DNA of 64,000 nucleotides from positions 10,975,776 to 11,039,775 of the forward strand of contig SSBO01000001.1 of the NCBI GenBank assembly GCA_005281725.1, given 5' to 3'. The position numbers were made by a program, and so were the translations under genes. A model generated the notes under the pieces. It was given only the letters and a program-made list of their open reading frames with translations, was not told where the DNA came from and searched no databases. Origin of the DNA: Wuchereria bancrofti (taxonomy: Eukaryota; Nematoda; Chromadorea; Rhabditida; Onchocercidae). Numbering within the stretch: the stretch's first letter is position 1; each line of letters begins with the position of its first letter. This document shows, in pieces, positions 1 to 14,514 of this stretch.

Positions 1-104
1 ATTTTTCTTTTAACAAATATATTTCATTTAATTTTTAATATATATCATTAAAATTAATTGCAATGAAATTAAACCAAAAAAAAAAAAAAAATTAAATTTT
101 GCAG

Positions 105-3100
105 TCAAATGAAGTTACCGTAAGTGGTTCAACAGCACCATGGATACGTCAATCTGATAAATTTGATATGACAGAAGACGATGACACACATATCTTACCT
201 AAATTTGATTCATTTGATGTATCCGATAAAATGAATCGAATGAATTATCAGAATAGAGATATAATACAACGTAATCATGATAATAATCGTAATATTGGAA
301 ATCAAGATGAAGAAATTATAACAGCAAATGATAATGATGAAATGAAACAACAAGATAATGCTATGGCAGTACCAAATCGTATTGAAGCAATGAAAGCGGT
401 TAGAAAAAAAAAAATTTTTTTTTTATTTTAAATTATTATCTTAGATAAAAAAAGAAAAAAAAAATTATTTTAATGTATTTAAAAAAAAAAAAAAATTTTG
501 TAACAAATAAAAATAGTATCAAAATGATATTTTCTCACAAAAATTTTTCACTTAATCAAATTTAATTACACTTTTCTTTTTTTTTTTTTTTACTTCATTT
601 TTATTTTTGATAATAATTTTTAGATTACAACATTACTGGAAATTCCTGGAGTTCAACGAGTAACTGTTGTTCAGAATAATGATAAAATACCTGAAAATAT
701 AATGATGAAACCTGAATTTGTACCTGATGGTTGGTTTTTTGGTTTTTTTTTTTTCAAAGAAAAAAAAAAAGGAAAGAAAAATGAGTTTAAGGTTGAAAAA
801 ATAATATTTGATCTGAGTTTAGCAATGATAACTTAGTTTTATTAAATTGATTGTTTTGGTTTAACTGAGAACTTCAGAAAAAAGAAATAATCTAGATGAA
901 ATACCGCTATCAATTATATCATCAGCGAAAAGTTTGACTCAATTACGAGGTATATTTTCATATTTTCTTATCAGTGATTTGATTATCATTTATGTCCAAC
1001 TATTAAGCTAAACTAAAAACTTCCTTAATTGTTGCAAAGGAATTTTTACTTTATTTATTAATTACATTTTATAAATTTGAAATTATTTTTATTATAAATT
1101 ATTACTTAAGTGTTTTTCTATTTTCAGTTCCACCTCCACCACAAATGGAAATGAAAGAATGGGAATTGATGAAGTAAGATGAGTTAAAAAAAATTTTTTT
1201 TTTTTTTGCTAATTAAATTCTGTCATATTTTTATTACTTTTTACTTAATATTTAATTAAGTCATCATTTTCATTTCATATTTCAATTATTAAATATGTTT
1301 TTATATGCTAAATTAATACAAATAAAGATTGTTTAGATTTTTTTTTTTGAAATATTATTAATAATATCTTTTTAAAAATTGATATTTCAGCTATCGTCGA
1401 GCAATAAGAGAATGGCTTTTGCGTCGTGAAATGTTCAGAAGACGAATGTTAGCTGAAATGGAACGAGGTATATTTAATTTTTTTTTTTTGAAATTTTCAT
1501 TACTAAAAATTAAATAATCAATATGATTTGATCAATTTGTATGAAATAAATGCATCTAATATTCATAAATTCTCCTTTTTTTTTTTTTGTTTTATTTTGT
1601 TTTATAATGAAATTAAACATAAAAAGATGAATGTAATGTAAAAATTTAATTAATTTAATATATAAAATAATAAAGTTTATTTGAAAAAAAAAAAAAAAAA
1701 ACGTTTATTTCAGATCGTCAAGAAGCAACGGAGCGTAAAATACCACAATTTATTATGGGATTTCAACTACAGGAACAATATGAATTACCACCACAAGTTG
1801 AACAATTACAATCAATGCTACAAATGTTTGCATTAGCGCGAATGAATCCATTACCAAATGCGCCATGGATGAATAATGTACAACCATCGATAGATGTTAA
1901 TCAACGTAATGTGGCGCCAATGTTAACTATGATATCACCGCCTATGATAATACGTAAAATTCCACCAATGTATCCTTTTATAACTTCCAAACAACAAGAG
2001 CAACAACAACAACAAGAGCAACAACAACAAGAGCAACAACAACAACAAGAGCAACAACAACCGGCAATAATTCCAATTAAATTAATACCACCACAAGTAA
2101 TTTAAATTCTATATTTCAATTTTAATTAATAAAATAAATAATGAATAGATAAAATATAAATATTTAATAAATAATATTGAAATTTTTTCAAATTTAACAG
2201 ATATTGAACAGAGAAGAGCCAATAATTCAACCAATTGGATTAAATTCAGTAAAGCCAAACACTACACCGTTGCAAATTCGTGATGATACTATTAATAGGT
2301 ATTAAATTAAAATAAATTTTATTTCATTCTTATTTGATCATTTAATTTATGATATTTTGTTGACATTATTGGGGGTTTTTTTTAATGAAATATAACAAAG
2401 ATATACATTGGAAGAAAAAGTATTTTTGTTTAGAAAAATTTTATTTCGTGGAAAAAGTAAGAGAAGAAAGAAGATTGAAATTTATTTCCTTTACTTTAAT
2501 TTTTTTTGTTTCTCATTTTATTATCAAAATTAATGCAAAAACAGATAATAATTCTAGGCTTGATTTGGACCAAAAGAAAATACCTGTACCTGTACCTGTA
2601 CCTGTACCCGTACCTGTAGTTGATCAAGTAAAATTTATATATTTATTGTACTGCTCCTTCTCTTTTTTTTTTTTTTTTTAAAGTGAAATTCTATTTGAAG
2701 GATGTTTTTAAATTTTCATATTGAATTTCAAAAAACTTTTTAGCCAGTACCAATGACACTTGATGGAACTCCAGATCGTGATATTATTTTTAAAGAATTA
2801 CGATCACGTGCGCAGGTATATTTGATTTTATGAACAAACTTTTATTCACTAATTAACAATTACCATCAATTTTGTCTGCTTTTTTTTTTTTAAGTGAGTA
2901 GTTTAATTTTTACTAGAATAATGCAAAGATTTAAATATTTTAAATGTTAGTGGAGGGGGGGGGGGAAAAAGGTAGAAGTGGAAAAATATTTGAGAGATGA
3001 AAAAAGAGAAATCAAAATGATGAAATGATCATATTTTTCACAATTCCAAAAAAGAAAAATATTATTTATATTTGTATTTTAGATGCAACAACAGATATCA

Positions 3101-4798
3101 CAAAATGTTCTACCAGGAGCAATGATACCACCTTTAATTCCAAATCTTGTCCCAGCAACACAAATTAATTCAGATGAGATTTTTCGTGAATTGCAACATC
3201 GAGCTCTTCAAATGCAAATTGAGCAAGATCGATTAGAATCTGAACAACAAACAGAAGTAAGCAAAGAGTTGTTTTTTTTTTTTTTTTTTTTTTTTCATAT
3301 TAATTATTAAATTAAAGATCAATGAATAATATTTGTGATCTTTTTTTTCTTTCACATAAATTATTAAACATTAATGATAATATTTGTGATTTTTTTTTTC
3401 TTTCACATAAATTATTAAACATTAATGATAATATTTGTGATCTTTTTTTTCTTTCATATAAATTATTAAAGATCAATTATTAAATTAAAGATCAATGATA
3501 ATACTTGCGATCTTTTTTTTCATATAAATTATTAAAGATTAATATAGCACTTGTGATTTTTTTTTTATATAAATTATTAAAGATTAGTGATAATATTTGA
3601 TTGATTATCTGATAATGTGGTATTTTAATATAAACAAAATATCAAGTTAATTCAATTTTCTAATAATTAATATTTGATTTATTGTTACAGAAAGAAAAAA
3701 ATTTGGATGCTGAAATACCAGTGCTAATGATCGCTGATACATTTCCGAGACGTCCGATTGAATCGATGACAGAACGAACATCAGAAGAAAATACTGAAAT
3801 AACAACAACAATAACAGCAACAACAACAACAACTACTACTGCTGCTGCTGCTGCTGCCAATACTGAATTGATAACAAAAGATGATAATTCTGATAGTTCA
3901 TCGGAATCTCTTTCAACTTTTCTCAAGTATATATATTATCTCTTTTTCTTCTTTATAATCATTTTCTTCAATAAAAATTAAATTTTTATTCATAAAAGTT
4001 TTTTTTTTCGTTTTTTAATAATTTTGAAATACTAAAATTTAATCTTGAATTGAATTTAATATAAAATATTAAATTTAAAAAAATTGCAGCATTTTCAATA
4101 AAAGAATACAAGGAAGCGAAATTACCGATTCTCCTAATAAAGAGCAAAAAATAACCATAAAAAATGATGATGTTAAAGTTGAATCGGAAGTAAGTTGTTA
4201 ATTAATCATTTAATTAATTAATTAATTAATTAATTAATGACAATAGAATAGTAGTAGAGAAGTTTTATTTCATTTATCCTATTTTTAGCATTTAGCTGAA
4301 GAAAATACATTTGATGATATGCCAGTAATTGGAAATGATGGAACTGGATTAATTATAAAGCCAGATGAAACTGTACCACAAGTTAATTTCATTCAAGGTT
4401 TTTCTTTTCTTTTTTTTTTAATTTGTTTTAATTTTCAAAATGAAATTCTTCTGATAAAGCTAACTGTATAAATTTTATCATAAAAGATAAAGGGAAAAAA
4501 AAATTACGAAAATTCATTCAATTAAAATGAAATGTCATCTTTTGAAAATTTTCGAAAATTCATTCAATTAAAATAAAATGTCATCTTTTAAAAATTTAAT
4601 TCAAAAAAATTCTATTCACATAAATTATTCATTTCAGAATTTGCTACAACCGAAAGTCCAACAAATATAGATAATTCAGAAGAGACTCATTCAGAAATGT
4701 TTAAATCAGCGGTATTTCAAGGTGAATCAGATGAGGCGCATAGTAATGATATGTTGTTGGGCACTCCAATAAGATTGCTTGAAAAACAGATTCAATAA
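105..4798 (+). CDS. Gln/Pro-rich low-complexity protein of unknown function (3' part, 14 exons)
   Basis: I do not recognise this protein. The exons 105-398, 624-729, 878-949, 1128-1173, 1391-1467, 1714-2096, 2201-2298, 2558-2627, 2744-2815, 3083-3256, 3691-3926, 4090-4189, 4289-4397 and 4638-4798 join in phase throughout and end in TAA, giving 665 residues. The first one opens at an acceptor (TTTTGCAG), so the start lies before the window. Visible features are an acidic Asn/Asp-rich N-terminal part, an Arg-rich stretch (REWLLRREMFRRRM), a poly-Gln tract broken by Glu near 1990-2060, a Pro-Val hexanucleotide repeat at 2579-2618, two related segments (DIIFKELRSRAQ and EIFRELQHRALQ), a Thr run followed by an Ala run near 3798-3856, and an acidic C-terminus. 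No membrane segment or catalytic motif is seen, and the protein is probably largely disordered. The exon chain is well supported; the function is not. Confidence 0.72.
3301..3600. repeat. Imperfect tandem repeat, about 58 bp unit, intronic
   Basis: About five degenerate copies of a unit with a T-run, CATAAATTATTAAA and GATAATATTTGTGAT lie in the intron between the exons ending at 3256 and starting at 3691. Copies differ in T-run length and point changes. Confidence 0.75.
4496..4605. repeat. Two-copy direct repeat, about 52 bp, intronic
   Basis: The segment with GAAAATTCATTCAATTAAAA followed by TGTCATCTTTT occurs twice in succession with few differences, inside the last intron of the Gln/Pro-rich gene. 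Confidence 0.7.
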
Positions 4799-6794
4799 AA
4801 AAAAAAAAAAAAATTTGAATCTGTATAGATGAAAAAGTATAATTTTTTATTTTATAAAAATTTTTTTTTTTCAAATTTTATAAAATTTATTAACTAAACT
4901 ATATATTATTGTTTGGATTTAATATATAATATATTTTTTCATCGAAATAATTCTATCATATATGTCGAATTTCTTTTAAATTATTCAATTATGTTAATAA
5001 GTAAAATAATAGGTTTTTTTTTTTTTTTTTTTGTTCGATACGATTACTAATGTTTACACAATATTTGATCAAATACAGTAACAGCCTGTAAAATTTTTTA
5101 TATATTTCAAAGTTTTGGATGAGTAATATTTTAAAGTGATTTTTTAAACTTTCTTTTTTTCAAATTAAAATATATGAATACATAAAAGTAATGTTTTCTT
5201 TCTTTACATGAAAATATCTTTGTTTGCGTAAAGATTTGAACAAACAGATAAAATAGCATATTTAACAAATCATTCATATTTTAAATATAAGATTGGAAAT
5301 TTTATTTTGTTTTAGATTGAAAAACAAAATGGAAGCGAATGGATCTGCTAATATGAAAATTTCCTATAAAACAGGAAAAGTTCATTTATCTCTAAATAAT
5401 TTTTTATTTTATAATATTTCTTGTATATTTTTTTTTTTTTCTCTTAAAGATTAAACTATTATTATAAAGTATTCTTCTTATATGCAAATAATTTGTGATT
5501 TGTGCTATAAAAATTTCATTACATTTCATTGTATTAGAAGCAAAATAAACAGTTAATAATATATGCCTTTGATAAATTTAACAAGCATTTGGCAAAATAA
5601 AAAAAAAAAAAAAAATTACATACCATTCAATTGGGAAGATCACAAAAAAGTATGTTGAATATTTAATCCTTAAAGTGAGCCCCCATATCTTCTCATATAT
5701 GAGATAATTTTTAAAATTCAAAAATACTGTAAAATAGACAAATGATAGTAAAACACATAGAAAGAAACAAGCAATCAGATCGTTTGGAAGACTCTCTCCT
5801 ATTATTGAAAGTAATAATGTAAAAGTTTAATACCCTTATTATTCTATAATTTCGGGAAATATCAAATAGTTTCTCTTTTTCTTTTTTTACTGATAACAAA
5901 ATTTCCGCATAATTATTGCATATCTTATTTTTTTTTAATTGCTACCAAGCAGTAATCTTTTAGGTGGCTTTGTAGTTTACAGCTCCATCCAAAAAAAAAA
6001 AGAAACAATTGTTTCACACACAGATAAACATTAAAATTGACCCATTGTTTTTATTACAACAAATTTTAATTTAAATTCGAAAGTGACATCATAAAATGTC
6101 ACTAATTAATATACAATCATACAAAACAACATATGCAATACGCCTACAACAAAAGCAGGACAACCCCGGAAATCAAATAAAACAAGAAGGGGGAAAACCC
6201 GAACATATATGTATTTCATGTATCTATCAAAATGACTCCGAATTTCATCAATAGCAAAATTTCATTTAACATTATGTTGAATAATTTAAACAAAACTTTA
6301 CGATTAGAAATAAGCAACAGAATGTAGCATGTAACTTGTGTTAATGCTCTTAACAATTCGAAGCTGAACTTCCGTCCTTTTTCAAATCCATCAAATGGTT
6401 GAGACAATATTTGCAACGTCTTACAGAATTGCTTTCCTTCATAATGTTTTTAAAGCGACAAAAAGTAAGCCGCTTACTTACAGCTTTTGTAAGCCACTTT
6501 TGAGCTCTTTATATAGTTCATTCTGGAATATGAAGAAATTTCCAAGTGTCATTTGTGAGGAAGGTGAGTGATATGATGTTTCACTGCTTCTTAATGACTA
6601 ACCATGGAAACAGTAAAGAATAATCATATTTACTAGAAAAAATAATATGAAAAATTGACCAAATAGTTTTGAAGAAGAAACTTTTTTTTTCTTTAACAAG
6701 ACATAACCACCGATAGAGAATTGGAAGGAAAGCAGCTGTCATAGAAAAATAACAGAAAAAACATTCGGTACCAAATTAAAATTTATAATTACTA
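4799..6794. other. Intergenic region between convergent genes (3' UTRs)
   Basis: This stretch separates the convergent 3' ends of the Gln/Pro-rich gene (+) and eIF3a (-). It is AT-rich with several A and T runs. A possible polyadenylation signal for eIF3a (AATAAA on the minus strand) lies near 6050-6055. The short open frames here, including one of 66 codons at 6216-6416, show no domain or splice logic. Confidence 0.6.
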
Positions 6795-9700
6795 TCATTT
6801 TTGACGCCAATTACGATCATCGTCAGCTGCTCCTCTACGTTGCTGATGCTGAGATATACCACGAACTGAAAGTGAAATCCAATAAAAAAAAAAAAAAAAA
6901 TAATGCATGAGCTTGAAAATGAAAATGTCAGACTCTCCCACTACGAAATTATGAAAGTTACATCAGTGAGAAAAACAGACAACGTCTGGTACTGTTTCTA
7001 AATCCTCCGGTACCGAAACACGTTCATGTTAATGAGAAGCATACGCAGATATTTCTGAGACCTGCTATCTTTAAAACATAGAATAACTCATTCTGGACCT
7101 AAATTCTGGACAGTTGAACTATAACTTAGTTCTCAGGTGCATTTAAAATGAGAAAAAACTTACAAGATTGTGCACCGTGACTATCGCCAATACGTTGCAT
7201 AGATCGATTCCATTTACCTATACTTGGTTCATTACTACCACTTCCTTCTAATATTCTTCCAGATGGAGCACCGTTAACAGGTGCACCATCTGCTTGACGT
7301 AACCTTGAAGGGCGCCATGGTTGACTTGCGGGAGCTAAATGACACGCACACAGATTATAAAGCAGTTTATGATATTAGTTGAATTGTATAACTATAAAAG
7401 AAATAATCACAGTGACAAGATTTACTTTTAGATTTAAAAGTAATCGCAAGTGACTCCGTCTTCTTACAACTTATCCATTCAGAAAAGCTTTAACAAAATG
7501 TAAAATACGTAGAAGGCTCTTACCTGCTGCAGATGTCCGTTGTGATGAATCAGCTTGATCACGTGCTACAATCATTCCTCGTCTCCATGGGCCCGCATCA
7601 GCTGGAGAAGGAGTGGCTACAGCTTTCACGTCATGTAACTGAGCACCGGAGGGTTCTCCACGTTTTTCCATGAGTGGTTGCTACAAAACTGATTCATTAA
7701 ATTTTATTAAATACTTTTACAAATTAGCATTTGTACAAAAAATCAAAATTTGTGTAAAAGTTAAAATTATGATTATCTGATACTTTTCCAACAGATTGAT
7801 CTCTATCACGCTGTGATACTTGTCCCTTCCTCCAATTTGTCGTTGAATCTGCTTCACCACGTGCTTGTTCTCGATTAGAGAAGCGTGATGGCACAGTAGG
7901 ACGTTCAAAATTACGAATCGGAACATCTTGCTGTCTCTGCGATCCAGTAACATTTCCACGTACCCATGGTCCACTATCAGCTTCGGATGCAGTCTGCGAA
8001 GATTAACAATCATTTCTGGATTTTGCCATTAAAACAGATGATACAATCAATCGTAGTAAGCAATTGAACATTCCTTATAACAGTAAAAATAGAAATTACT
8101 TACAACTGCACCACTTTCACGATAACGTTCACCTTCCACGAAACGTTCTCCAAAAGGTTTTGAAGGAATAATTCGAGGTTGTGCTGGTTGTGCATTCTTA
8201 CGCCAATCGGAGTCTATTTCCGAATTTTCAACTATTTCCCGTTTGGGTGGACGTTGTGCTTCACGGACCGCTCTTCGTTCTTTATCCTGTTCGTCTCTCC
8301 TTGTCTGCTCTGCTACTTCTCTTGCTTTCACCAACTCTCTTTCACGCTCCTGAGAAAATATAAATATAAACAAAAATAAACAAAATTTTGGTTCTTTAGA
8401 ATTCAGAAAGGAACCTTAAAGTATTCCATGCCATTTGTATAAAGTTGTAGTACAAACCTGAAGCCATTCTTTCCTTCGCTCTTTCTTTCGAAGTTCATGG
8501 CGTTCTTCAAGACGTTTACGTTTCTCATCACGCAATTTCTTCTCCCATTCCTCCATTTTCTTATTGAAATCATCAGCACGTGCCTTCTTAACCGATTCCA
8601 AGAATGCAGCTGCATCCGGATCCTTACGTACTTTCTGCATGCGCTCATAAACAGCAACTGCATTTTCGTGATCTTTGCTTAAAAATAGGATAAAATAAAA
8701 TAAAATACACTTTTATAGCGATTGGACAAAGCTAATTCTCTGTTTTTACATGCACCGTTTAGATAAAATAGCAACAATTGAAAAGTTCATTCAGTTACAA
8801 AATATCTTTTAATTTACCTGTTATTTATAATAAAATGTCAGAGAGAGTTGCTTATTGCCATTACAAGTTATTTATTACTTAATCCACTCTTTCAATCAAA
8901 TAAATAAAAGTGATAAATTTGTACATACATTGCATTTTCAACACGACGCTTCTCATAAGAATCATGGTTTTGTGGAGCTTTCACCGCAAAATTATCCGAA
9001 ATAGCCTTACGTGCTACCATTTCTTGTAGATGATAAGCGCGGATCAGATGATCAAATTTCTTTTCTTGTTGTTGCAAACGGGCTTGTTGTTCACGACGCT
9101 GCTCATCCAAACGATCACGTTGTTCACGAAGTACTAAAAAACCAATAAAAAACTCAACTGACATTATTTTTAATAAAATGATGATCACACATTCAGAAGG
9201 GTACATACACACCTGAATCAGGATCCATATTTTGGAAGGCTTCTTCGCCATGATCTTTTACAATAGCCTGATATATTGGAGTTGCTTGGATTTTTTTCAT
9301 TTTTTCTGCTCGTACTTTACGATCGATCTCCTCTTGCTCCGCAAGTCTCCGCAATTTTTCTTTTTCGATATTTTCCTGTTCCAAACGACGCATTTCTTCA
9401 GCTCTTCTTTGTTCTTCCTTCCTATTAGCTTCCGCCTGAGCTTGTTGACATTTCTCCAATTTTTGTCGTTCACTAGTTTCTTTATAACTTTCAATTTTCT
9501 TCCTGCGCAATAGTATTCGCTCGTAATCAGCATCTTTGTGATATAAATATATCTCTGCATGACGTTTCAACTAAAAATGAGAAAAGTAATAAAACATAAA
9601 AGCGAAATTAACATTTTAACAGAAAAACATTTCAAAAACTTACGTCTTCAGTAGCGGCTCTCTTAATTTTTTCATAATCAAGAACTTGAACAGCATCTCG

Positions 9701-12700
9701 TAGGCTATTATACATTGACTGAAGATGATTACGAATATCTTCGACAGCCACCTAAATAATGAATTCAACATGATTCCTTGGAAGATTACTCCTCATTATG
9801 TAATTTCTCTGTTGAGTTGATTGTTCAAAAAAAGAAAAAATGCTACATATCGGAATGTAAAATTAAGATAAGAATCCCCAAAAATATAACAAGTCATCAT
9901 TCAAACCGCGCAATGTTAGTAAAATTATCCGAATGGCACTTATGATAGCATCACACCCATGTTACTGCACTTTATGCATGAAAAAAAAAAAATGTACAAC
10001 TAAGCCAAACCTGCTCTGCTTCACCACCAAAACCATCCGATACTTCCAAATCGAAAAATCCAGAAAGTGCAGCATCTGCCGCTCCAAAGTGAATTGATCT
10101 GCCACGATGATCAATGCGAGCCTATAAAGAAATAAAAAAAAAAAACTAGATTAGATTTGTATAAAAAAAAACTAGATTAGCTCTAGATTACAAGAGAAAT
10201 CATAAGCACCAGTTAAATATTTTTGTAACTAAAAATAAGTCATCTTTTAACACCTACCACAACAAAATTTAGATGAACAACTTACTTTGACATAACGATG
10301 CTTTGCTATATCCACCAAGAAACGCTCTAGCTCATCGCCATTATAAAATGGAATTACTTTCTGGATACGTTCAATTGAAAGTGTATCATAAATGACCGAA
10401 ATTTGCTTTATAATTTTTGTAGCTGTAACACCCTTCAATGCCTCAACATATTGATTATATTCAGCTCTGTTCAGTTCTGTTACTCTTGTCAATTCCGCTT
10501 GAATCTGACTTGCAAGACGCAGAGGAGCAAAATTACACTCCAATAACCTAAAAAATGGGACTCAATCTTTGATTTCTCTAATTTAGCTCTATAGCAATGA
10601 AATCAGAAAAATTACAGAATCATAAGCGTTAATATGAAACCTTGAGACTTGATACAACAAAGGAAAAAAATTAGTTGTCGACCTTTGACGATAAGGATTT
10701 GAGTTATTAGTCACCAAATCACTTTACCATTGATCTCAATAATTTAAACAAATCTATGTTATTACTATCCTAGTGAATGTATCCTACACGCTTCAACATT
10801 ACATAAACACTCACATAGCGAAACGAAGGATATAGATCTGATTTAATTCTTTCAAAAATGAATGCAAAATTTTTTACCTATATAGAGTACGTGCACTTTC
10901 CACAGCAACATCCGGCAAATTCAAACGAGTAATTTCTTTCAAAATTCCAGCCCTTGTTGGCGCTACTGGTAAACGAAGGAGATTCGACAACAATCTGAAA
11001 CAATCAGTGATAAGTTTCTAGCAAAGACGAAACTCATTTAATGGGTCTTTTATTTCTAAGACTGCAATCAAATTATTCGTCGAAATATATCGAGCGCAAA
11101 CAAAAATTTCGACAAAATCATTTACCTTTGCAATCAGTATTTATAATTAACAAAAAAGGTTGCATTATCAAAAGATCTCATCTGCCTTGAGGTTTTAATT
11201 TTCTTGTGAAGGAATCGAGTTTGAATAAACAGCTCTCGTTCAGTTCAAAAAAAGTACAAAACCAAGGTGTTGACAAAATGTCAATTTAATTTAAACGGGA
11301 TCAAACGAATTAAAAGGCAAAGATAAAAACAGATATATCATCAAAATTGAAACTATAACACGGATCTAATTTCATGTAGTTTTCGTGAACAATTCTTGCA
11401 TTAAAAAACAGCAAGAACAATCCTTCAAAAAACATGCTTTTGCATGCAAGCATATCATTTCGACACAATTTGAATCGTAATGAACTAATGCATGCTTCTA
11501 ATTTTTCTTTTTTTTTTTGTTACAAAAAATTGAGCTAGAATTAAGGACTGCAGAAACTTTAGCCAATAAATTAATTAAATCTAGTATCTTGCATATACCA
11601 AAGTAAGTTTCTTTCAGGAATTATCACATCTAATGTGTGATTGTAGAAAATACAACGAAAATATTAAAACAGTATTAGACAGTTAAAAATAACTACCGCA
11701 TATTTGCAATGTGTTGTTCCTCAATATCCAAATGGCGTGTTAAATCGGAAGGATTATCAGCACCATCTGGTATTGCAAGTGTTGCTAGAAGGACACGAGT
11801 TGCTTGATCCATAGCTTCTTCCATACTAAATGTTTTCTTCATATCTTTGTAAATAATGTATTTCTGAAGGAGAGCAGCTGCATGAAAGAGTCTATTACCA
11901 GCCTTCCAAAATACTAATGCGAGCTGAAAAAACAAGCAACGTTGAAAACAAAATCTTATATTAATAATTGTCTACTGATGAGAGAATGTATCATTTAATG
12001 ATGAAAATACGTGGAAGAATATCCGCGTCTTCAAATAATGTCAAATGGTACTATTTTGCACGCTTATATGGATCGCCCCATTGTGAAGCAATGAGATGAA
12101 ACGAGAACGTGCACTGATATCCAACATTACCTCAACTAATTTCGAACCCAACTATCATAATGTCGATTAGTCTACAGACCAGTACACCACGAATTCCTTT
12201 CACAAAGACTGAGATTGAAGATTTTGAAAAGAATTTTAACAAATAAGGTGTTCTTTTTTTAGTGGAAAATGAGATGAATGCCAGTACTTTGTTGGGAGCA
12301 TAAACAAAATTGATTATCAAATACGGTACAATGAAATGCAAAAATGAAAATAGAACTATAATACCTCATTCCTCAATTGAAAAAAAGATTCTTTAACGAA
12401 TTGAAACAAAAAATCCATTGAATGCATATAACATGAGTATTAGATGAAAGACACCTTACTGAAAAGCTTTTAAATAGGTTATAACGAACCTTATCGTAGT
12501 AATTGACATAACTTGCTGGTTTAACCATGCGTTCATCTTTATCCTTGCTTAATTGCATCATGCCATGAACATCTTCCGCACTTCTGTATGCCTCTTGCCA
12601 TAATTCCATTTGTATTGCTGTATCCAACTGTATTAAACGCGTATCTTGCATTAAAGTTAATGATTCAGCACTTGTTAGTTTCACTCTAAAACAAATATTA

Positions 12701-14446
12701 CCGCATTAATACTGACTAACAACTGTGTTGTTGTTTGTCTACACCCCATTTGAAAGCTGTAAGTTTACAACTGAAAACCAAGTTTACAACTGAAAACCAT
12801 TAAAGTGTTGTGATTGCACAAATACAAAGAAAAAAATTATGATAATTTCTGATATAATAATACTGACAAAAACTTACACATGAGCCAAATGCTGGTGTTT
12901 CTGAATTTGCGTTAAATGTAATCGGAGATTATCACATAGTTTACGAAATTCTGTTCGCCGCTGATACTTCGCGCAAAACTCAAATGACTGCCTCGCAATA
13001 CGATGATACAATTGCTCAACCTGAAAATTTGTTCAACTATTACTACCTTACTTTTATCTGTTTGCTATATTTATTCCTCCAATTTATTTTCACACCTTAT
13101 TAATGCTCAAATTCAACATCTGATTTATGCAAAGATCAGTGGACAATAAATTCTTTAGCATGAATAAACTAGTACAAACCACAGCAGTATTCCTTAACAA
13201 ATCAAGACAATTTCGATAAGAATCCCACAGAAAACGCAGCCAAGGACTCAACACAGTTCGATCCATTCGATCTTGTGCAGCGTCACCGGATACAGCTGAC
13301 AGTAACAAGCTAAAATAGTTCTTTTTGCAATCAAGAATCAAATCCCAAGTATTCTAACACCAAATATTGAAGAAAACATACTTTTCAGGGGCATCAGCTT
13401 GATCCAAATCATCAATTTCTTCAACTTTCTCAATAGAAGTCTTCTGCGCTTCTTCCGTTTTCTGCTGTGCAAGCTCCAGAAACCGTTGTATAACAGTTTC
13501 AAGAGATTTAATGGCAACCTGGAGAATTTTCAGCAAACATAACTTCTTTTAAATCCCTTAGCACAGGAAAAAAAAAAACATTTGCTCACTTCTCGTAGGA
13601 TTTGAATGGGTGTTAACCAGTAATGGTCATTAAAATTTTCATTGAAAGAAAATAAAGAATTCCTAAAAACTTCATAAAAAACCTGTTGAGTAAGTGTTTT
13701 GTACTGGAAAAGAGCATCTTTGGCCATATGAGGGCGTCGTAATGAAACGCAAAGTTCCATATGCTTCAACATAATTGCTTCATGCGTCTTTGTCCATTGC
13801 TTGTGGCGTTTTGACTGAAAGAAAAAGTAATTGTTAGAGTGGATGCGTACTGCACTATTTACTTCCATTTTTGGAGAAAGAATTGGCTCTTGATTGCTGG
13901 AACAAAAAAAGCCAGAAAAGAAAAAACGTTGACAAATCAATATAAGTTTTGCTTTCAGGTATCACAAATAGAGTTATTCTTTATAACACGGTATTGTTGG
14001 GAGCAGTAAGGCACTATAAACTTATATTGTGGATTTAAAAGTCGGTTCCTTTGTAGAATAACATTCTTAATCATTGTACTATTTGATCTCGCCAAAATTT
14101 ATTAACAGAAATGAAATAATATTTGTAAATTGGTGCTTGAAAACATGGTAATCAAGGATACCATATTTTTGATTAACCAATTTCTTCATTTGTTTCGCAC
14201 TCCAAAATGAATCCATCTGATCAACTTGTCATGAACACGGATTATGTTTGGAGTGCAACCGTGAATTATGAATGCTAAGAAAGATACAGCAATCTTGATG
14301 ATATGCTGTAAATTAATGTGAGAAAAGCAACTTACTTTTATGGTGTCGTGGAGCGTTTCCAATGCATCCATCTCTTTACCAACAGATATAAGTTCATGAG
14401 CACGTTTAAGTGCCGTTTCCGGTTTTTGGAAAAAATTTGGAGGCAT
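6795..14446 (-). CDS. eif3a (C. elegans egl-45): Eukaryotic translation initiation factor 3 subunit A
   Basis: This is the scaffold subunit of eIF3, which binds the 40S ribosomal subunit and promotes mRNA recruitment in the cytoplasm. Nineteen exons join in phase (higher to lower coordinates): 14446-14336, 13814-13683, 13518-13382, 13309-13180, 13020-12878, 12685-12490, 11923-11697, 10994-10878, 10547-10286, 10121-10011, 9751-9644, 9570-9213, 9133-8929, 8677-8458, 8349-8104, 7993-7784, 7680-7524, 7334-7164 and 6865-6795, giving 1103 residues. The N-terminus [19 protein letters not shown] and the segments [33 protein letters not shown] and [17 protein letters not shown] match the family closely. 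A PCI/winged-helix region ends near residue 522. A charged coiled-coil (about 560-870) follows, then a tail with degenerate [14 protein letters not shown] and DAGPWRRG motifs, a shortened version of the DDDRGPRRG repeats in vertebrate eIF3a. Total length is close to nematode orthologues and shorter than the human protein of nearly 1400 residues. Confidence 0.97.
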
Positions 14447-14512
14447 GTTACTTTGCTCTTTTTTCACTTCTCTACTTCAAAGTATAGCCTCCTTAAAATT
14501 GAGCTTTCAGCG

Positions 14513-14514
14513 CT
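14513..14514 (-). promoter_or_regulatory. Candidate acceptor (trans-splice) site upstream of eIF3a
   Basis: On the minus strand TGAATTTCAG ends here, 66 bases upstream of the eIF3a ATG at 14446. It could accept a spliced leader or a 5' UTR exon. The sequence alone cannot distinguish these. Confidence 0.4.

Noticed and set aside
6216..6416. 66-codon minus open frame
   Set aside because: Lies in the eIF3a 3' region with no domain, splice sites or conservation hint.
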